Counted from the stretch's first letter, positions 24,241-33,418 are shown. The stretch: DNA of 45,086 bases from Sphingomonadaceae bacterium (GCA_947477055.1 CANJSX010000003.1:1-45086); one strand, 5' to 3'. The notes: generated from the sequence alone by a model not told the origin. A program made the numbers and translations.

Positions 24241-25329
24241 ATGCGGAAATTCGTCATAGGGATGGCGCTGGCCTCGTCGGCCCTCGCTTCGCCAGCATTG
24301 GCGCGCGACGATTCATGGTATGTCGAAGGTGACGCGGGCGTTGTGCTCGTCCAAAACGTCTTCAACATCACTGGCGTCGCCAACAACGGTTCGCTGGACA
24401 CCAAGCCCGGCTACGACTTCGGCGGCATCGTCGGTTATGACTTCGGCGGGTTCCGCCTTGAAGCCGAAGCCAGCTATCGTCGCGCGGAAGAGAAGAACTA
24501 TACCGTCGGCGCAACCACGTACAGCGACGCCCAGGTCGGCGGCGGTGCCGAGGCGCTGAGCTTCATGGGTAACGTCCTGTTCGATTTCGGTCCCGATGAT
24601 GGCCTTCAGGGCTTTGTCGGTGGCGGCGTCGGCGTTGGCCGTGTGAAGAACTCGGTTATCATCGGTCAGCTCGCTACCGACATCACTGACTCCGACACCG
24701 GTCTCGCCTGGCAAGGCCTGGCTGGCATTCGCATGCCGATCAGCGATAGCTGGGACATCGGTCTGAAGTATCGCTACTACAACCAGAGCCACAACGATCT
24801 GGTGGCTGCGAATGGCCGGAGCGTGCGCACGCGCTTCCGTTCGCACTCGCTGCTGGCGACCTTGGCGTATAATTTTGGCGCTCCGGCTGCTCCGCCCCCG
24901 CCCCCGCCCCCGCCCCCGCCGCCTCCGCCGCCTCCCCCGCCGCCTCCGCCTCCGCCTCCTCCTCCGCCGGTGGCAGTGTGCAACAAGGGTCCGTACATCG
25001 TGTTCTTCGACTGGGATAAGTCGAACATCACGCCGGAAGCGGCTTCGATCCTCGATAGCGCCGTTTCGGCCTATGCGGATTGCAGCAGCGTTCCGATCAT
25101 GCTGGCCGGCTATGCCGACCGCTCGGGCACGCCGAAGTACAATCAGGGCCTCTCGGAGCGTCGCAACGCTTCGACGACCGAGTACCTGACCTCGCATGGT
25201 ATCGCTGCTTCGGCGATCACCGGCCAGGGCTTTGGTGAGAACAACCCGCGCGTTCCGACCGCCGATGGCGTGCGTGAACTTCAGAACCGCCGGGTGGAAA
25301 TCACCTACGGTCCGGGTTCGGGCAACTAA
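24241..25329 (+). CDS. OmpA-family outer-membrane protein with a 26-proline linker
   Basis: 362 residues. A signal peptide ends at about SPALA (residue 21). An eight-strand OmpA-like barrel follows (AGVVLVQNVFNITG to ATLAYNFG; about 25-213). Residues 218-243 are 26 prolines in a row. The C-terminal OmpA domain has YIVFFDWDKSNITPEAASIL and the peptidoglycan-binding YADRSGTPKYNQGLSERRNA with the Asp and Arg that hold diaminopimelate. Two cysteines flank this domain (CNKG and ADC). It anchors the outer membrane to the wall. The ribosome site is AAGGGGA; a perfect terminator follows. The 197-base upstream gap is relatively A+T-rich and likely holds the promoter and a long leader, but I cannot place the boxes with confidence. 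Confidence 0.92.
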   Translation: MRKFVIGMALASSALASPALARDDSWYVEGDAGVVLVQNVFNITGVANNGSLDTKPGYDFGGIVGYDFGGFRLEAEASYRRAEEKNYTVGATTYSDAQVGGGAEALSFMGNVLFDFGPDDGLQGFVGGGVGVGRVKNSVIIGQLATDITDSDTGLAWQGLAGIRMPISDSWDIGLKYRYYNQSHNDLVAANGRSVRTRFRSHSLLATLAYNFGAPAAPPPPPPPPPPPPPPPPPPPPPPPPPPVAVCNKGPYIVFFDWDKSNITPEAASILDSAVSAYADCSSVPIMLAGYADRSGTPKYNQGLSERRNASTTEYLTSHGIAASAITGQGFGENNPRVPTADGVRELQNRRVEITYGPGSGN

Positions 25330-25354
25330 GCCTCGCGATCAGCGAAACAAGAGA

Positions 25355-25380
25355 GGGGCCGGAGAAATCCGGCCCCTTTT
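25355..25380 (+). terminator. Rho-independent terminator of the ompA-like gene
   Basis: A perfect 9-bp stem GGGGCCGGA / TCCGGCCCC around a GAAA tetraloop, followed directly by TTTT. It starts 25 bases after the ompA stop codon. Confidence 0.92.
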
Positions 25381-25431
25381 CTGTTGGTCTTCAGAATTTA
25401 CGCGGGTGAGGCAAAGCCTGGGCGCTCAAGA

Positions 25432-26127
25432 TCAGGCTGCATAGCTGGTCGGGTCGACCAGTCCCGCCTCGGCGAAGCCCGCGCGGCGTAGCCGGCAGCT
25501 GTCGCATTGGCCGCAGGCGCGCCCGTCTGGCTCTGGATCGTAGCACGACCAGCTCATCCCGGCATCGAGACCAAGCCGGTCAGCCTCGCGGGCAATATCT
25601 GCCTTGCCGAGGAATTGCAGTGGGGCATGAATCGCAAATCGATCGCCTTCCGCCCCTGCCTTGGTCGCGAGATCGGCCAGTTCGGCAAATCCGGCGATGA
25701 ACTCGGGGCGGCAGTCGGGATAGCCCGAATAGTCCAGCGCATTCACCCCGATGAAGATATCCCGCGCACCCAATGCTTCGGCCCATGCGAGGGTTAGCGA
25801 CAGGAACACGAGGTTGCGGGCCGGTACATAGGTGACCGGGATATCGGTACCGACGCCGTCCTTGGGCACAGCGATATCGTCGGTGAGCGCGGATCCGCCG
25901 AACTGACGCAAATCCAGCGGCAAGATTACATGGCGAACCGCCCCGAGCTCCTCCGCGATGACGGCGGCGGCGGCAAGTTCGCACCGATGCCGCTGGTTGT
26001 AATCGATCGTCAAGGCGTGGACCCGGTAACCCGCTTCCCGGGCAAGACCTGCCACGACCATTGAATCCAGACCGCCGGAAAGCAGCACGACCGCAATGCG
26101 GCCCTCACCCGATGTTAGCTTTGCCAT
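25432..26127 (-). CDS. queC: 7-cyano-7-deazaguanine synthase
   Basis: 231 residues. It turns 7-carboxy-7-deazaguanine into preQ0 for queuosine tRNA modification. The PP-loop ATP site is LLSGGLDSMVV (S17-S22), followed by ALTIDYNQRHRCEL and IFIGVNALDYSGYPDCRPEF. The zinc site is complete: C195, C205, C208 and C211 in SWSCYDPEPDGRACGQCDSC. The ATG at 26127 fits the usual start; the ribosome site is weak and the frame is open to 26214. Only 22 bases separate it from the upstream secreted-protein gene, so both are probably one transcript. No other queuosine genes are in the window. Confidence 0.95.
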   Translation of the reverse strand: MAKLTSGEGRIAVVLLSGGLDSMVVAGLAREAGYRVHALTIDYNQRHRCELAAAAVIAEELGAVRHVILPLDLRQFGGSALTDDIAVPKDGVGTDIPVTYVPARNLVFLSLTLAWAEALGARDIFIGVNALDYSGYPDCRPEFIAGFAELADLATKAGAEGDRFAIHAPLQFLGKADIAREADRLGLDAGMSWSCYDPEPDGRACGQCDSCRLRRAGFAEAGLVDPTSYAA

Positions 26128-26149
26128 GCCCGAGGGGTAGCGGTGCAGA

Positions 26150-26563
26150 CTAGGCCGGGCAATCCCCGACGCGCCTACCTTCGGCGACGAAATTGAAGGG
26201 CAGGCCGTCGGCAATGCCTTGGGTTTCGATCTGCACGAGGCGGCTGGTTTCGCGGCGGATGTGTGTGCGCCCGTAGCCTTTGCCGCGGCAGGTATACTGC
26301 ACGGTCACGTCATCGGTCGTGTCATCGACGATAAAACGCTCACAGCTGTTCTGAGGATGGCGCAGCTGGATCAGACGCCGCGAGTCGCCAAGGCAGACAG
26401 CTTGCACAGTGCCGGCGGCATCGCGCATTCGCAATTCCCAGCGTCCGCGCTCCAATCGGTCGAGCATGGACAGCGGCGCGCGCTGCCCGGAAGCGGGCAG
26501 GGCAAATGCCAAGCCTCCCGCCACCACGGCGATCGCCAGCCGCAACCTTCTGCTAACCGCCAT
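26150..26563 (-). CDS. Secreted small protein, DUF3617-like
   Basis: 137 residues. A signal peptide (LRLAIAVVAGGLAFALPASG) precedes a mature part that opens LERGRWELRMRDAAG and has four cysteines (VCLGDS, NSCERF, YTCRGKGYG, GDCPA), probably two disulfides. The G-x-WE opening, CLG block and cysteine spacing resemble DUF3617, a periplasmic domain of unknown function common in sphingomonads; this is recognition by eye only. The ATG at 26563 has CCGGAG 7 bases upstream. It is first in a likely pair with queC and has its own promoter candidate. Confidence 0.75.
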   Translation of the reverse strand: MAVSRRLRLAIAVVAGGLAFALPASGQRAPLSMLDRLERGRWELRMRDAAGTVQAVCLGDSRRLIQLRHPQNSCERFIVDDTTDDVTVQYTCRGKGYGRTHIRRETSRLVQIETQGIADGLPFNFVAEGRRVGDCPA

Positions 26564-26620
26564 GTAAACTCCGGCTCCGTTTTCTGATTTGCTCCTAGCC
26601 CGAATCTTTGGGCCGTTCCG

Positions 26621-26649
26621 ATTGTATCATTTTACCAATCGACGGCCAA
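26621..26649 (-). promoter_or_regulatory. Candidate promoter of the DUF3617-like/queC operon, embedded in a palindrome
   Basis: On the minus strand: -35 TTGGCC (26649-26644), exactly 17 bases, -10 TACAAT (26626-26621). The start would be near 26614, about 50 bases ahead of the ATG. An inverted repeat GGCCGT-TC-CGATTG ... CAATCG-ACGGCC (26611-26647) covers both boxes and could be an operator. Confidence 0.5.
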
Positions 26650-26678
26650 CCGTGCGCCATGAGCGATGAACGGATGGT

Positions 26679-27587
26679 TCACAGTGCGATCCTGAAGAGC
26701 TTCGAACAGAATGCACAATCGACGACGATCAATCCCTCATCGTCGCGCATCTCGGCCCGTTCCGCTTCGCCGAAGCGCGACAGGATACTGACGTAGTGCG
26801 CTTCGGTGCAGCGGCAACCGCGCGCCAGCGGGATGAGCGGCTCGACGCGGATTTCGCCCTCATCGTGGAATAGACGCCAGATCAGCGCTTCAAGCGAAAG
26901 GTTCGTATCGACGAGTTCGTCATGCCGGGTGCTGCCGGCCATAGTTGCAACATGTTCCCATTCGGGGTGATCCATCCGCACGTGGATCCGGTCCCTGCCC
27001 TCCTCGCCTTCGGGCAAGTGCTGCATCAGCAGACCACCGGCGACGCAATGTCCTCCCGATGAGCGGACCCCGACCCGGATCAGCGTGGGGACTTGTTCAG
27101 ACTGCGCAAAGTAGTGCTCACAGGCCTCCGCCAGTGAATTCCCCTCGAGCGGGACGATCCCTTGATAGCGTTGTCCACTGGTCGCAAGATCGAAAGTGAT
27201 CGCGAGAAAGCCCTGCCCGAACAGGGCATAGAGCGATGGATTGGCCCCCAGCATCGCGAGCTTGTCCGCATCATGACGGACATAACCGCGCAGTTCTCCG
27301 CGGCGATAATCACACACCAGCATGTCGACCACGCCGGCCTGGGTCTGCGCCTGCATGGTCAGCTGGCCGTCTTCGTCCTTCAGCAGCGATCCCATTAGCG
27401 CTGCGAGAACCAGGGCTTCGGCCAGCAGATTGCGGATCGCGGGCGGATAATCATGCGCGCCCAGCACCTGATCGAGCACCGGGCCGAGCCGCACGACCCG
27501 GCCGCGAGCCCCACGGCCGGGTATGGTAAAGGCAAGCACCCGGTCGAAGCCGGTTTCATCGTCCGGAATGCGCGCAGCCGGACTCAC
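26679..27587 (-). CDS. hslO: Redox-regulated chaperone Hsp33
   Basis: 302 residues. It is activated by oxidation and holds unfolding proteins. The zinc-binding redox switch is complete: C258 and C260 in [12 protein letters not shown]291 and C294 in [11 protein letters not shown]. The N-terminal core has [21 protein letters not shown] and [14 protein letters not shown]. The start is GTG at 27587, overlapping the argF stop by four bases (GTGA), which explains the lack of a strong ribosome site. It is the third gene of argD-argF-hslO, an order common in alphaproteobacteria. Confidence 0.95.
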   Translation of the reverse strand: MSPAARIPDDETGFDRVLAFTIPGRGARGRVVRLGPVLDQVLGAHDYPPAIRNLLAEALVLAALMGSLLKDEDGQLTMQAQTQAGVVDMLVCDYRRGELRGYVRHDADKLAMLGANPSLYALFGQGFLAITFDLATSGQRYQGIVPLEGNSLAEACEHYFAQSEQVPTLIRVGVRSSGGHCVAGGLLMQHLPEGEEGRDRIHVRMDHPEWEHVATMAGSTRHDELVDTNLSLEALIWRLFHDEGEIRVEPLIPLARGCRCTEAHYVSILSRFGEAERAEMRDDEGLIVVDCAFCSKLFRIAL

Positions 27588-28510
27588 AGCTGTCCGAAGG
27601 CCCAGCGCAATACGGCCTTCTGGGCGTGAATGCGGTTTTCCGCCTCATCCCAGACTACCGACTGCGGGCCGTCGATTACCCCGTCGGTCACTTCCTCGCA
27701 GCGATGGGCGGGAAGGCAGTGCAGGAACAGCGCGTCCCTCGCTGCGAGCGCCATAAGAGCTTCGTTGACCTGATAGGGAGTCATCGCCGCGACGCGCGCT
27801 TCCACGCCAGTCTGGCCCATCGAGATCCAGGTGTCGGTCACCACCACATCGGCGCCATTCACCGCTGCGGCGGGGTCGCGATGCAGACTGATCACCGCCC
27901 CGCCCTGGCGCGCGCGCGCGATGAAGCCGGTGTCGCTGTCATAGCCTTCAGGCACACCGACGCGGACATTGAACTTCAACAGCCCGGCCGCCTCGACGAT
28001 CGAATTGAGCACATTGTTGCCATCACCCAGCCAGGCGACCTCCAGCCCCGGCAGTGCCTTGCCGTGTTCGAGCACGGTCTGCAGGTCGGCCATGATCTGG
28101 CAGGGGTGAGACAGGTCGGTCAGGCCGTTGATCACCGGCACGCTGGCATAGGCAGCGAGTTCCTCGATCTTGGCGTGATCGTCGGTACGGATCATGATCG
28201 CATCGGCCATGCGGCTTAGCACGCGGGCGGTATCGGCAATCGTTTCTCCCCGGCCGAGTTGGGTGGTTCCAGCATCGAGCACGATGGCGCTGCCGCCGAG
28301 TTGACGCATCGCCATGTCGAACGAGACGCGGGTGCGGGTGGAGCTCTTCTCGAACACCATCGCCAGCACGTGCCCGGCGAGCGGGGCATCGGCGTCAGCC
28401 TGGCCCTTGGGCAGCCCGCCACGCGCAGTCTTGCGTGCCATCGCATCGTTGAGCATCGCCGCGACGGCATCGCCGCCGGCGTCTGTCAGGTTCAGGAAAT
28501 GCCGAGGCAT
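27584..28510 (-). CDS. argF: Ornithine carbamoyltransferase
   Basis: 308 residues, standard length. It joins carbamoyl phosphate and ornithine to citrulline in arginine synthesis. The carbamoyl-phosphate site is S57-T-R-T-R ([13 protein letters not shown]), with [14 protein letters not shown] and the ornithine-side loop [30 protein letters not shown] follows. The ATG at 28510 has GGGGAGGA upstream and shares one base with the argD stop (TGATG). Confidence 0.97.
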   Translation of the reverse strand: MPRHFLNLTDAGGDAVAAMLNDAMARKTARGGLPKGQADADAPLAGHVLAMVFEKSSTRTRVSFDMAMRQLGGSAIVLDAGTTQLGRGETIADTARVLSRMADAIMIRTDDHAKIEELAAYASVPVINGLTDLSHPCQIMADLQTVLEHGKALPGLEVAWLGDGNNVLNSIVEAAGLLKFNVRVGVPEGYDSDTGFIARARQGGAVISLHRDPAAAVNGADVVVTDTWISMGQTGVEARVAAMTPYQVNEALMALAARDALFLHCLPAHRCEEVTDGVIDGPQSVVWDEAENRIHAQKAVLRWAFGQL

Positions 28511-29700
28511 CAGCTATCCTCCCCGGGCGAGAAGCTGGCGGCACCGGCCGAAAGCCGCTCCATGAACTCGTCGATATGGCCTTCGTCGATCACCAGCGGC
28601 GGCACCAGCCGCAGCGTGTTGTCGCCGGCCGAAACGGTGAGCAGCTGGTGATGGTCGCGCAAATGTGTGACGAAAGAGCGGCTCTCCATCTTCATGCGGA
28701 CGCCAAGCATCAGCCCGCGTCCGCGCGCCAGTTCGAACAGCACGGGGTAATTGCCGATGAACTGCTCGAGCCGCGAGCGCAGCTTGTCGCTCATGCTGCG
28801 GACATGGGTGAGGAACTCCTCGTTCGCCACCACATCGAGCACGGCCTCACCGGCGGCCATGGCCAGCGGGTTTCCGCCATAGGTAGAGCCGTGCGCGCCG
28901 AACACCATCCCGCGCGCCGCCTTCTCAGTAGCGAGGCAGGCGCCCAGGGGGAAGCCGCCGCCGATGCCCTTGGCGGTGGCGAGGATATCGGGCTCGATGC
29001 CGTATTGTTCATAGGCATAGAAGGTGCCGGAGCGCGCGACGCCGCATTGTACCTCGTCGAGTGCGAGCATCAAATCATGCTCGTCGCACAGTGCGCGCAG
29101 GCCCTGCATGAAGCTGTCCGACGCCGGGCGGATCCCGCCTTCGCCCTGCACGGGTTCGACCAGGAAGCCCGCCGTATTCGGGCCCATCGCCGCCTTCGCG
29201 CCTTCAAGATCGTCAAAATCGACATATTTGAAGCCGGGCAGCAGCGGCATGAAGCCTTTGTGCATCTTCTCCTGATTCGAGGCGCTGATCGTCGCCATGG
29301 TCCGCCCGTGGAAGGCGTTCTTGAAGGTGATCAGCTCGAACTTGTGATCGTTGCCAACGTGCTGGTGATAGGCTCGCGCGGTCTTGATCGCGCATTCCAC
29401 TGCTTCGGCACCCGAATTGGTGAAGAACACCGTATCGGCGAAGGTCAGGTCGACCAGTCGCTGCGCCAGCTTTTCACCCTGAGGGCTTCCATAGAGGTTG
29501 GAGACATGCATCAGCGTCGCCGCCTGGCGCTGGATCGCGCCGATCAGGCCCTCGTGCGAATGGCCGAGGATGTTGACCGCGATGCCGGCGGCAAAGTCGA
29601 GATATCGGCGGCCGTCCTCCCCGATGAGGTGGCAGTGATCGCCGCGCACGGGCCGAAAGCCGCACCGGGGATAGACTGGCATCAACGGGGTAATGGACAT
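28510..29700 (-). CDS. argD: Acetylornithine aminotransferase
   Basis: 396 residues, PLP-dependent; it makes N-acetylornithine and can also serve succinyl-diaminopimelate synthesis. Key blocks: [74 protein letters not shown], and the PLP lysine in [17 protein letters not shown]. The ATG at 29700 is preferred to that at 29718 because AAGGAAG lies 7 bases upstream. First gene of the arg-hslO operon. Confidence 0.96.
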   Translation of the reverse strand: MSITPLMPVYPRCGFRPVRGDHCHLIGEDGRRYLDFAAGIAVNILGHSHEGLIGAIQRQAATLMHVSNLYGSPQGEKLAQRLVDLTFADTVFFTNSGAEAVECAIKTARAYHQHVGNDHKFELITFKNAFHGRTMATISASNQEKMHKGFMPLLPGFKYVDFDDLEGAKAAMGPNTAGFLVEPVQGEGGIRPASDSFMQGLRALCDEHDLMLALDEVQCGVARSGTFYAYEQYGIEPDILATAKGIGGGFPLGACLATEKAARGMVFGAHGSTYGGNPLAMAAGEAVLDVVANEEFLTHVRSMSDKLRSRLEQFIGNYPVLFELARGRGLMLGVRMKMESRSFVTHLRDHHQLLTVSAGDNTLRLVPPLVIDEGHIDEFMERLSAGAASFSPGEDS

Positions 29701-29760
29701 GGGATTCTTCCTTTGCATTCCATGCTGGTTGGTAAGTGAGCGCGAAACTCAAACGACAAA

Positions 29761-29782
29761 TGGCGGCCCTGAAAGGCCGCCA
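29761..29782 (-). terminator. Hairpin between the cold-shock gene and argD
   Basis: TGGCGGCC / GGCCGCCA with a 6-base loop, a perfect 8-bp stem, followed on the minus strand by ATTTGTCGTTT, a broken T tract. It is 64 bases past the cold-shock stop and could end that transcript; it also lies just downstream of the candidate argD promoter, so it could be a leader stem. Confidence 0.4.
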
Positions 29783-29790
29783 TTGCCACG

Positions 29791-29819
29791 TATCTAAGCT
29801 GTCGCTGGTCCCGGGTCAA
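29791..29819 (-). promoter_or_regulatory. Candidate promoter of argD-argF-hslO
   Basis: On the minus strand: -35 TTGACC (29819-29814), 17 bases, -10 TAGATA (29796-29791). The -35 box lies in the loop of a separate hairpin, GTCCCGGG / CCCGGGAC (29808-29831). Start predicted near 29784, some 84 bases before the ATG. Confidence 0.4.
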
Positions 29820-29845
29820 ATGGCCCGGGACGGATGCGTATCGGG

Positions 29846-30628
29846 TTAACCCTGACGCGGCGACAGGTTAACCGCCGAGTACTTGCCTCGTCGATCAACT
29901 TCGATGTCGAATTCGAGCGTATCGCCCTCGTTCAGGGTGCTGAGACCCGAACGCTCGACCGCGCTGATGTGGACGAAAGCATCCGGCTGGCCATCATCAC
30001 GGGTGATGAAGCCGAAGCCCTTCATGGAATTGAAGAACTTGACCGCGCCGGTCGCGCGCTCGCCGGTCAGCTCACGCTGCGGTGCTTCGCGCTTGGCCAC
30101 GGGGATGACATCGCCGACGACCGTGAGGTCGCTTGCAGAGACCTTGCCGCCGCGATCAACCAGGTTGAACTCGAGCGTCTGCCCTTCGGCGAGACCTTCA
30201 AGGCCCGCACGCTCAACGGCGCTGATGTGGACGAATATGTCCTCGCCGCCTTCATCGCGCTGGATGAAGCCGAAGCCCTTTTGCGTGTTGAAAAACTTGA
30301 CGGTGCCCTTGCCCGTGCCGATGACCTGAGCGGGCATGCCGCGATCACCGCCGCCGCCGCCAGCACCAGCACCGCCGCCGAAGCGACTTCCGCCACCGCC
30401 GCCGCCGCTGAAGCCGCCGCCACCGCCGAAGCGACTTCCGCCGCCACCGCCACCGCCACCGCTGAAGCCGCCGCCACCGCCGCCGAAGCCGCCGCGACTT
30501 CCGCCACCGCCGCTACCGCCACCGAAGCGGTCACCACCGCTGCTGGCCGCGAAGGGATCGAACGTCTCTTCGCCAAATCCATCGCGCTTGTCCCGGCCCT
30601 TGCCGCGACGTCCTCTGTCAAAACCCAT
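29846..30628 (-). CDS. Double cold-shock-domain protein with a glycine-rich N-terminal region
   Basis: 260 residues. After [21 protein letters not shown] there is a low-complexity tract (about residues 31-95) of GGGG runs broken by SRFG, FSG and RGG units. Two cold-shock domains follow: 107-170 with KGFGFIQRD and [10 protein letters not shown], and 193-256 with KGFGFITRD and AFVHISAVE, i.e. complete RNP1 and RNP2 motifs in both. It should bind single-stranded RNA or DNA, and the Gly/Arg/Phe tract resembles RGG-type disordered regions. The ATG at 30628 is chosen because the MGFD-RGR start is the natural protein start; the frame reaches to 30892 through the promoter region of terC. Divergent from terC with 248 bases between. 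Confidence 0.9.
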   Translation of the reverse strand: MGFDRGRRGKGRDKRDGFGEETFDPFAASSGGDRFGGGSGGGGSRGGFGGGGGGFSGGGGGGGGSRFGGGGGFSGGGGGGSRFGGGAGAGGGGGDRGMPAQVIGTGKGTVKFFNTQKGFGFIQRDEGGEDIFVHISAVERAGLEGLAEGQTLEFNLVDRGGKVSASDLTVVGDVIPVAKREAPQRELTGERATGAVKFFNSMKGFGFITRDDGQPDAFVHISAVERSGLSTLNEGDTLEFDIEVDRRGKYSAVNLSPRQG

Positions 30629-30876
30629 AAACTCGAACGTGCCTTCGTTTCGCCCCACTTCTTGGCGCCCGGCGACGCGGACGAATCGCACCAGGCAACA
30701 GGGCAAACGACTGAACTGTCGCCACGGCGCTCGCCTCTGCACCCTCCGGCATAGCCCAATTTCCGGGACATAGCGAACAGAATCAGACTCCTGCGATTCC
30801 ATTCCAGGCTGTGTGACATTTCTGCAAGGCTCGTTCCCGGCTTGAGAAATGACGCAATGCTTGGCACAAGCAGCGC

Positions 30877-31665
30877 ATGGACATTCTTTCACTGCTCACC
30901 GACCCCGCAGCCTGGATCGCGCTGCTGACCCTGATCACGCTCGAGATTGTGCTGGGGGTCGATAATCTCGTCTTCATCGCCATCCTCTCGAACAAGCTGC
31001 CGGCGCACCAGCAGCAGAAGGCCAGGCGGATCGGGCTGGCACTCGCGCTGATCATGCGGATCGGGCTGCTCACGCTGATCGGCTGGATCGTGACCCTGCA
31101 ACAGCCGCTGTTTGACCTTGGAATTGCCGGCGCTCCCGGCGCGCATGGCGAAGCGACCTTCGAGACCGCATTTTCCGGCCGGGATCTGATCCTGATTGCG
31201 GGCGGCCTGTTCCTTTTGTGGAAGGCGACGAAGGAGATCCATCACAATATGGATCCGGAGGGCGTCAGCGGCGAGCTGCTCGACCATGACAAGGGTATCG
31301 CCCAGATCGCCTTCTCTTCGGCCATCGCCCAGATCATTGCGCTCGATCTCGTCTTCTCGATCGATTCGATCCTCACTGCCGTAGGCATGACCGACGAGGT
31401 TCCGATCATGATCGCGGCCGTGGTGATCACCGTCGCGCTGATGATGGTCGCTGCCGACCCGCTATCGCGCTTCATCGAGAAGAACCCGACGCTGGTGATG
31501 CTGGCGCTGGCCTTCCTGGTGATGATCGGCGCGGTTTTGCTGGCCGATGGCTTCGGGGTGCATGTGCCCAAGGCCTATATTTACGCGGCCATGGCGTTTT
31601 CCGGCGGGGTCGAATCGCTCAATATCATTGCCCGGAACCGCCGTGCGCGGCGAGCCAAGGGTTGA
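30877..31665 (+). CDS. TerC-family integral membrane protein
   Basis: 262 residues with seven hydrophobic segments. Family marks: [20 protein letters not shown] and [18 protein letters not shown], each with the membrane aspartates thought to bind metal; the [16 protein letters not shown] loop separates the halves. TerC-type proteins are linked to tellurite resistance and to manganese export or loading of exported proteins. There is no ter operon here, so a housekeeping metal role is likelier. No strong ribosome site. Confidence 0.88.
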   Translation: MDILSLLTDPAAWIALLTLITLEIVLGVDNLVFIAILSNKLPAHQQQKARRIGLALALIMRIGLLTLIGWIVTLQQPLFDLGIAGAPGAHGEATFETAFSGRDLILIAGGLFLLWKATKEIHHNMDPEGVSGELLDHDKGIAQIAFSSAIAQIIALDLVFSIDSILTAVGMTDEVPIMIAAVVITVALMMVAADPLSRFIEKNPTLVMLALAFLVMIGAVLLADGFGVHVPKAYIYAAMAFSGGVESLNIIARNRRARRAKG

Positions 31666-31677
31666 AAGGGACCAGCC

Positions 31678-32109
31678 ATGTTTCGCAGGATCAACGACAC
31701 GCTGTTCGTCAGCCCCCAGATCGGGCTCGACGAGATTGCCGCAGCCAGCGCGCAGGGGATTACGCTGGTGATCAACAACCGCCCGGAAGGCGAGTCCGAT
31801 GATCAGACCCCGGGCGATGCGATCGAAGCTGCGGCGCGGGCGGCGGGGATGGATTACGTCGCGATCCCGGTGACTCATTCCGGCTTCAGCGAATGGCAGG
31901 TGAAGGCCATGGCCGACGCGCTGGGTGCCGCCAAAGGCCCGGTGCTCGCCTATTGCCGCTCGGGCACGCGCTCGACGCTGCTGTGGTCGCTGGCCGAGGC
32001 AAGTGGTGGCACCGATCCCGAGGCGATTGCGGCTGCTGCCGCCGGGGCCGGCTATGATATCACCCCGGTCCGCGCGATGGTCGATATGATGGCGGCTGGC
32101 GGAAGCTGA
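31678..32109 (+). CDS. TIGR01244-family protein (rhodanese/phosphatase-like fold, DUF442)
   Basis: 143 residues. MFRRINDTLFVSPQIGLDEI and TLVINNRPEGESDDQTPGDA are the family opening; the active loop is AYCRSGTRSTLLWSLAEA, with C93-R-S-G-T-R98. This fits the domain fused to sulfide:quinone oxidoreductases or metallo-beta-lactamases in other bacteria. A sulfur-transfer or phosphatase reaction is possible, not proven. AAAGGGA precedes the ATG; it is 12 bases after terC and likely co-transcribed. Confidence 0.85.
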   Translation: MFRRINDTLFVSPQIGLDEIAAASAQGITLVINNRPEGESDDQTPGDAIEAAARAAGMDYVAIPVTHSGFSEWQVKAMADALGAAKGPVLAYCRSGTRSTLLWSLAEASGGTDPEAIAAAAAGAGYDITPVRAMVDMMAAGGS

Positions 32110-32112
32110 GCC

Positions 32113-32523
32113 TTGGCCCAATGGCAGTCCCTGGCGTTGCAGCTCGGCGGCTCGCTGGTTGCAGTGCTGTTCCTCGCCGGGATGTCACGCTGGCTGCAAC
32201 TGGGCGGCGATCTGCGCATCCGCACTGAAGGCGATGCGCGGCGGCTGGCGGATGAGGCGATTTGCGGTTTCGATCCGGTCGATCTTGCGTTGGACCGTGC
32301 AGGCATCGGCGCCTTGCTGCGCGATGGGGCGGGGCGCGTCTTGCTGATCCGTCGCCACGGCGGCCGTTTCGCCGCGCGCTTGCTCGACAGTCACGCGGGA
32401 GTGCGGCTGGACCGCAATTTCCTGACGGTTGAAACCAGCGATCCGCATTTCGGGGCGGTAACGCTCGATCTGGGGCCGCGCGCGCCGCAATGGGCTGGCA
32501 GTTTCCGCAGGCTGGCGGTGTAA
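32113..32523 (+). CDS. Membrane-anchored small protein of unknown function
   Basis: 136 residues starting at TTG (32113), with GGAAG 7 bases upstream and no in-frame ATG that keeps the N-terminal membrane anchor (LQLGGSLVAVLFLAGMSRWLQ). The soluble part starts LRIRTEGDARRLADEAICGF and has IGALLRDGAGRVLLIRRHGG and RLLDSHAGVRLDRNFLTVETS, a beta-rich pattern. It sits 3 bases after the TIGR01244 gene and 4 before the hydroxylase gene, so the four genes from terC probably form one operon. I do not recognise a named family. Confidence 0.75.
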   Translation: MAQWQSLALQLGGSLVAVLFLAGMSRWLQLGGDLRIRTEGDARRLADEAICGFDPVDLALDRAGIGALLRDGAGRVLLIRRHGGRFAARLLDSHAGVRLDRNFLTVETSDPHFGAVTLDLGPRAPQWAGSFRRLAV

Positions 32524-32527
32524 GGCG

Positions 32528-33418
32528 ATGAAGACCTTCGAGCCGGTGACTTACGCCATCCCGCTGTTCGTCCTGCTGGTGTTGGTCGAGATGCTCTGGG
32601 CCAGACGCAAGGCGCCCGAAGCCTATGAACCGCGCGATACGCTGACCTCGCTGCTACTTGGTCTGGGCAGTACAGCTGCCGGCGCGGCTGTCGCCGGCTC
32701 GGTGGCAGTGGCGGCGGTCTGGCTCTACGACCATCGCGTGATGACTATCGGATACCCATGGTGGGCGTGGGTCGCCTGCTTCGTGCTCGACGATTTCAAC
32801 TATTACTGGGCGCATCGCACCGGGCATCGGGTGCGGTGGTTCTGGGCGAGCCACGTCAATCACCATTCGAGCCAGCACTACAACCTCTCGACTGCGCTGC
32901 GGCAGAGCTGGACCGGCTTCATCGCGCTGTCCTCCATCTTTCGCATCTGGCCTGCCTTTATCGGCTTCGATCCGGCGATGATCGCGGCAGTGGGAGGCCT
33001 CAACCTGATCTACCAGTTCTGGATCCACACCGAGGCGATCCGGCGGCTGCCGCGCTGGTTCGAGGCGGTGATGAACACGCCCAGCCACCACCGGGTCCAC
33101 CATGGGGTCAACCCCGTCTATCTCGACCGCAATTACGCCGGGGTATTCATCGTCTGGGACCGGCTGTTCGGCACCTTCACCCCCGAGCGCGACGAGATCC
33201 CGGTGGCTTATGGCATCGTCCGCCAGCTCGGCAGCTTCAGCCTGCTGTGGTCGGTGTTTCACGAATGGATCGCCATCGGGCGGGACCTGTGGAGCGCGCC
33301 CTGGCGGCACAAGTTCTCCTATCTGTGGCGCACTCCCGGCTGGAGCCATGACGGCAGCCGCGAGACCAGCGACGCGATCCGTGCGCGCTGGCTGGAGCGG
33401 GGCGAGGGGGCTGGCTGA
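32528..33418 (+). CDS. Sterol desaturase / fatty acid hydroxylase superfamily protein
   Basis: 296 residues with several membrane segments and the eight-histidine di-iron set: H96-RTG-H100, H109-VN-H112-H113, H187-H188 and H191-H192 (SHHRVHH), plus H167. WWAWVACFVLDDFNYYWAHR and DRLFGTFTPERDEIPVAYGI are typical. Members oxidise sterols, fatty acids, alkylglycerols or carotenoids; the long YGI-x6-FS-x-LWSVFHEW tail is seen in bacterial proteins of unknown substrate. It ends the terC run of genes. Confidence 0.88.
   Translation: MKTFEPVTYAIPLFVLLVLVEMLWARRKAPEAYEPRDTLTSLLLGLGSTAAGAAVAGSVAVAAVWLYDHRVMTIGYPWWAWVACFVLDDFNYYWAHRTGHRVRWFWASHVNHHSSQHYNLSTALRQSWTGFIALSSIFRIWPAFIGFDPAMIAAVGGLNLIYQFWIHTEAIRRLPRWFEAVMNTPSHHRVHHGVNPVYLDRNYAGVFIVWDRLFGTFTPERDEIPVAYGIVRQLGSFSLLWSVFHEWIAIGRDLWSAPWRHKFSYLWRTPGWSHDGSRETSDAIRARWLERGEGAG

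Noticed and set aside
24777-25031. Minus-strand frame with a long poly-glycine run
   Set aside because: It is simply the antisense of the poly-proline linker of the OmpA gene.
30338-30540. CRISPR-like repeats
   Set aside because: The repetitive DNA is the glycine-codon tract of the cold-shock gene; there are no regular unique spacers.
29834-30754. Ala/Thr-rich plus-strand protein opposite the cold-shock gene
   Set aside because: The low-complexity composition mirrors the glycine-rich tract on the coding strand; the cold-shock domains are unmistakable on the minus strand.
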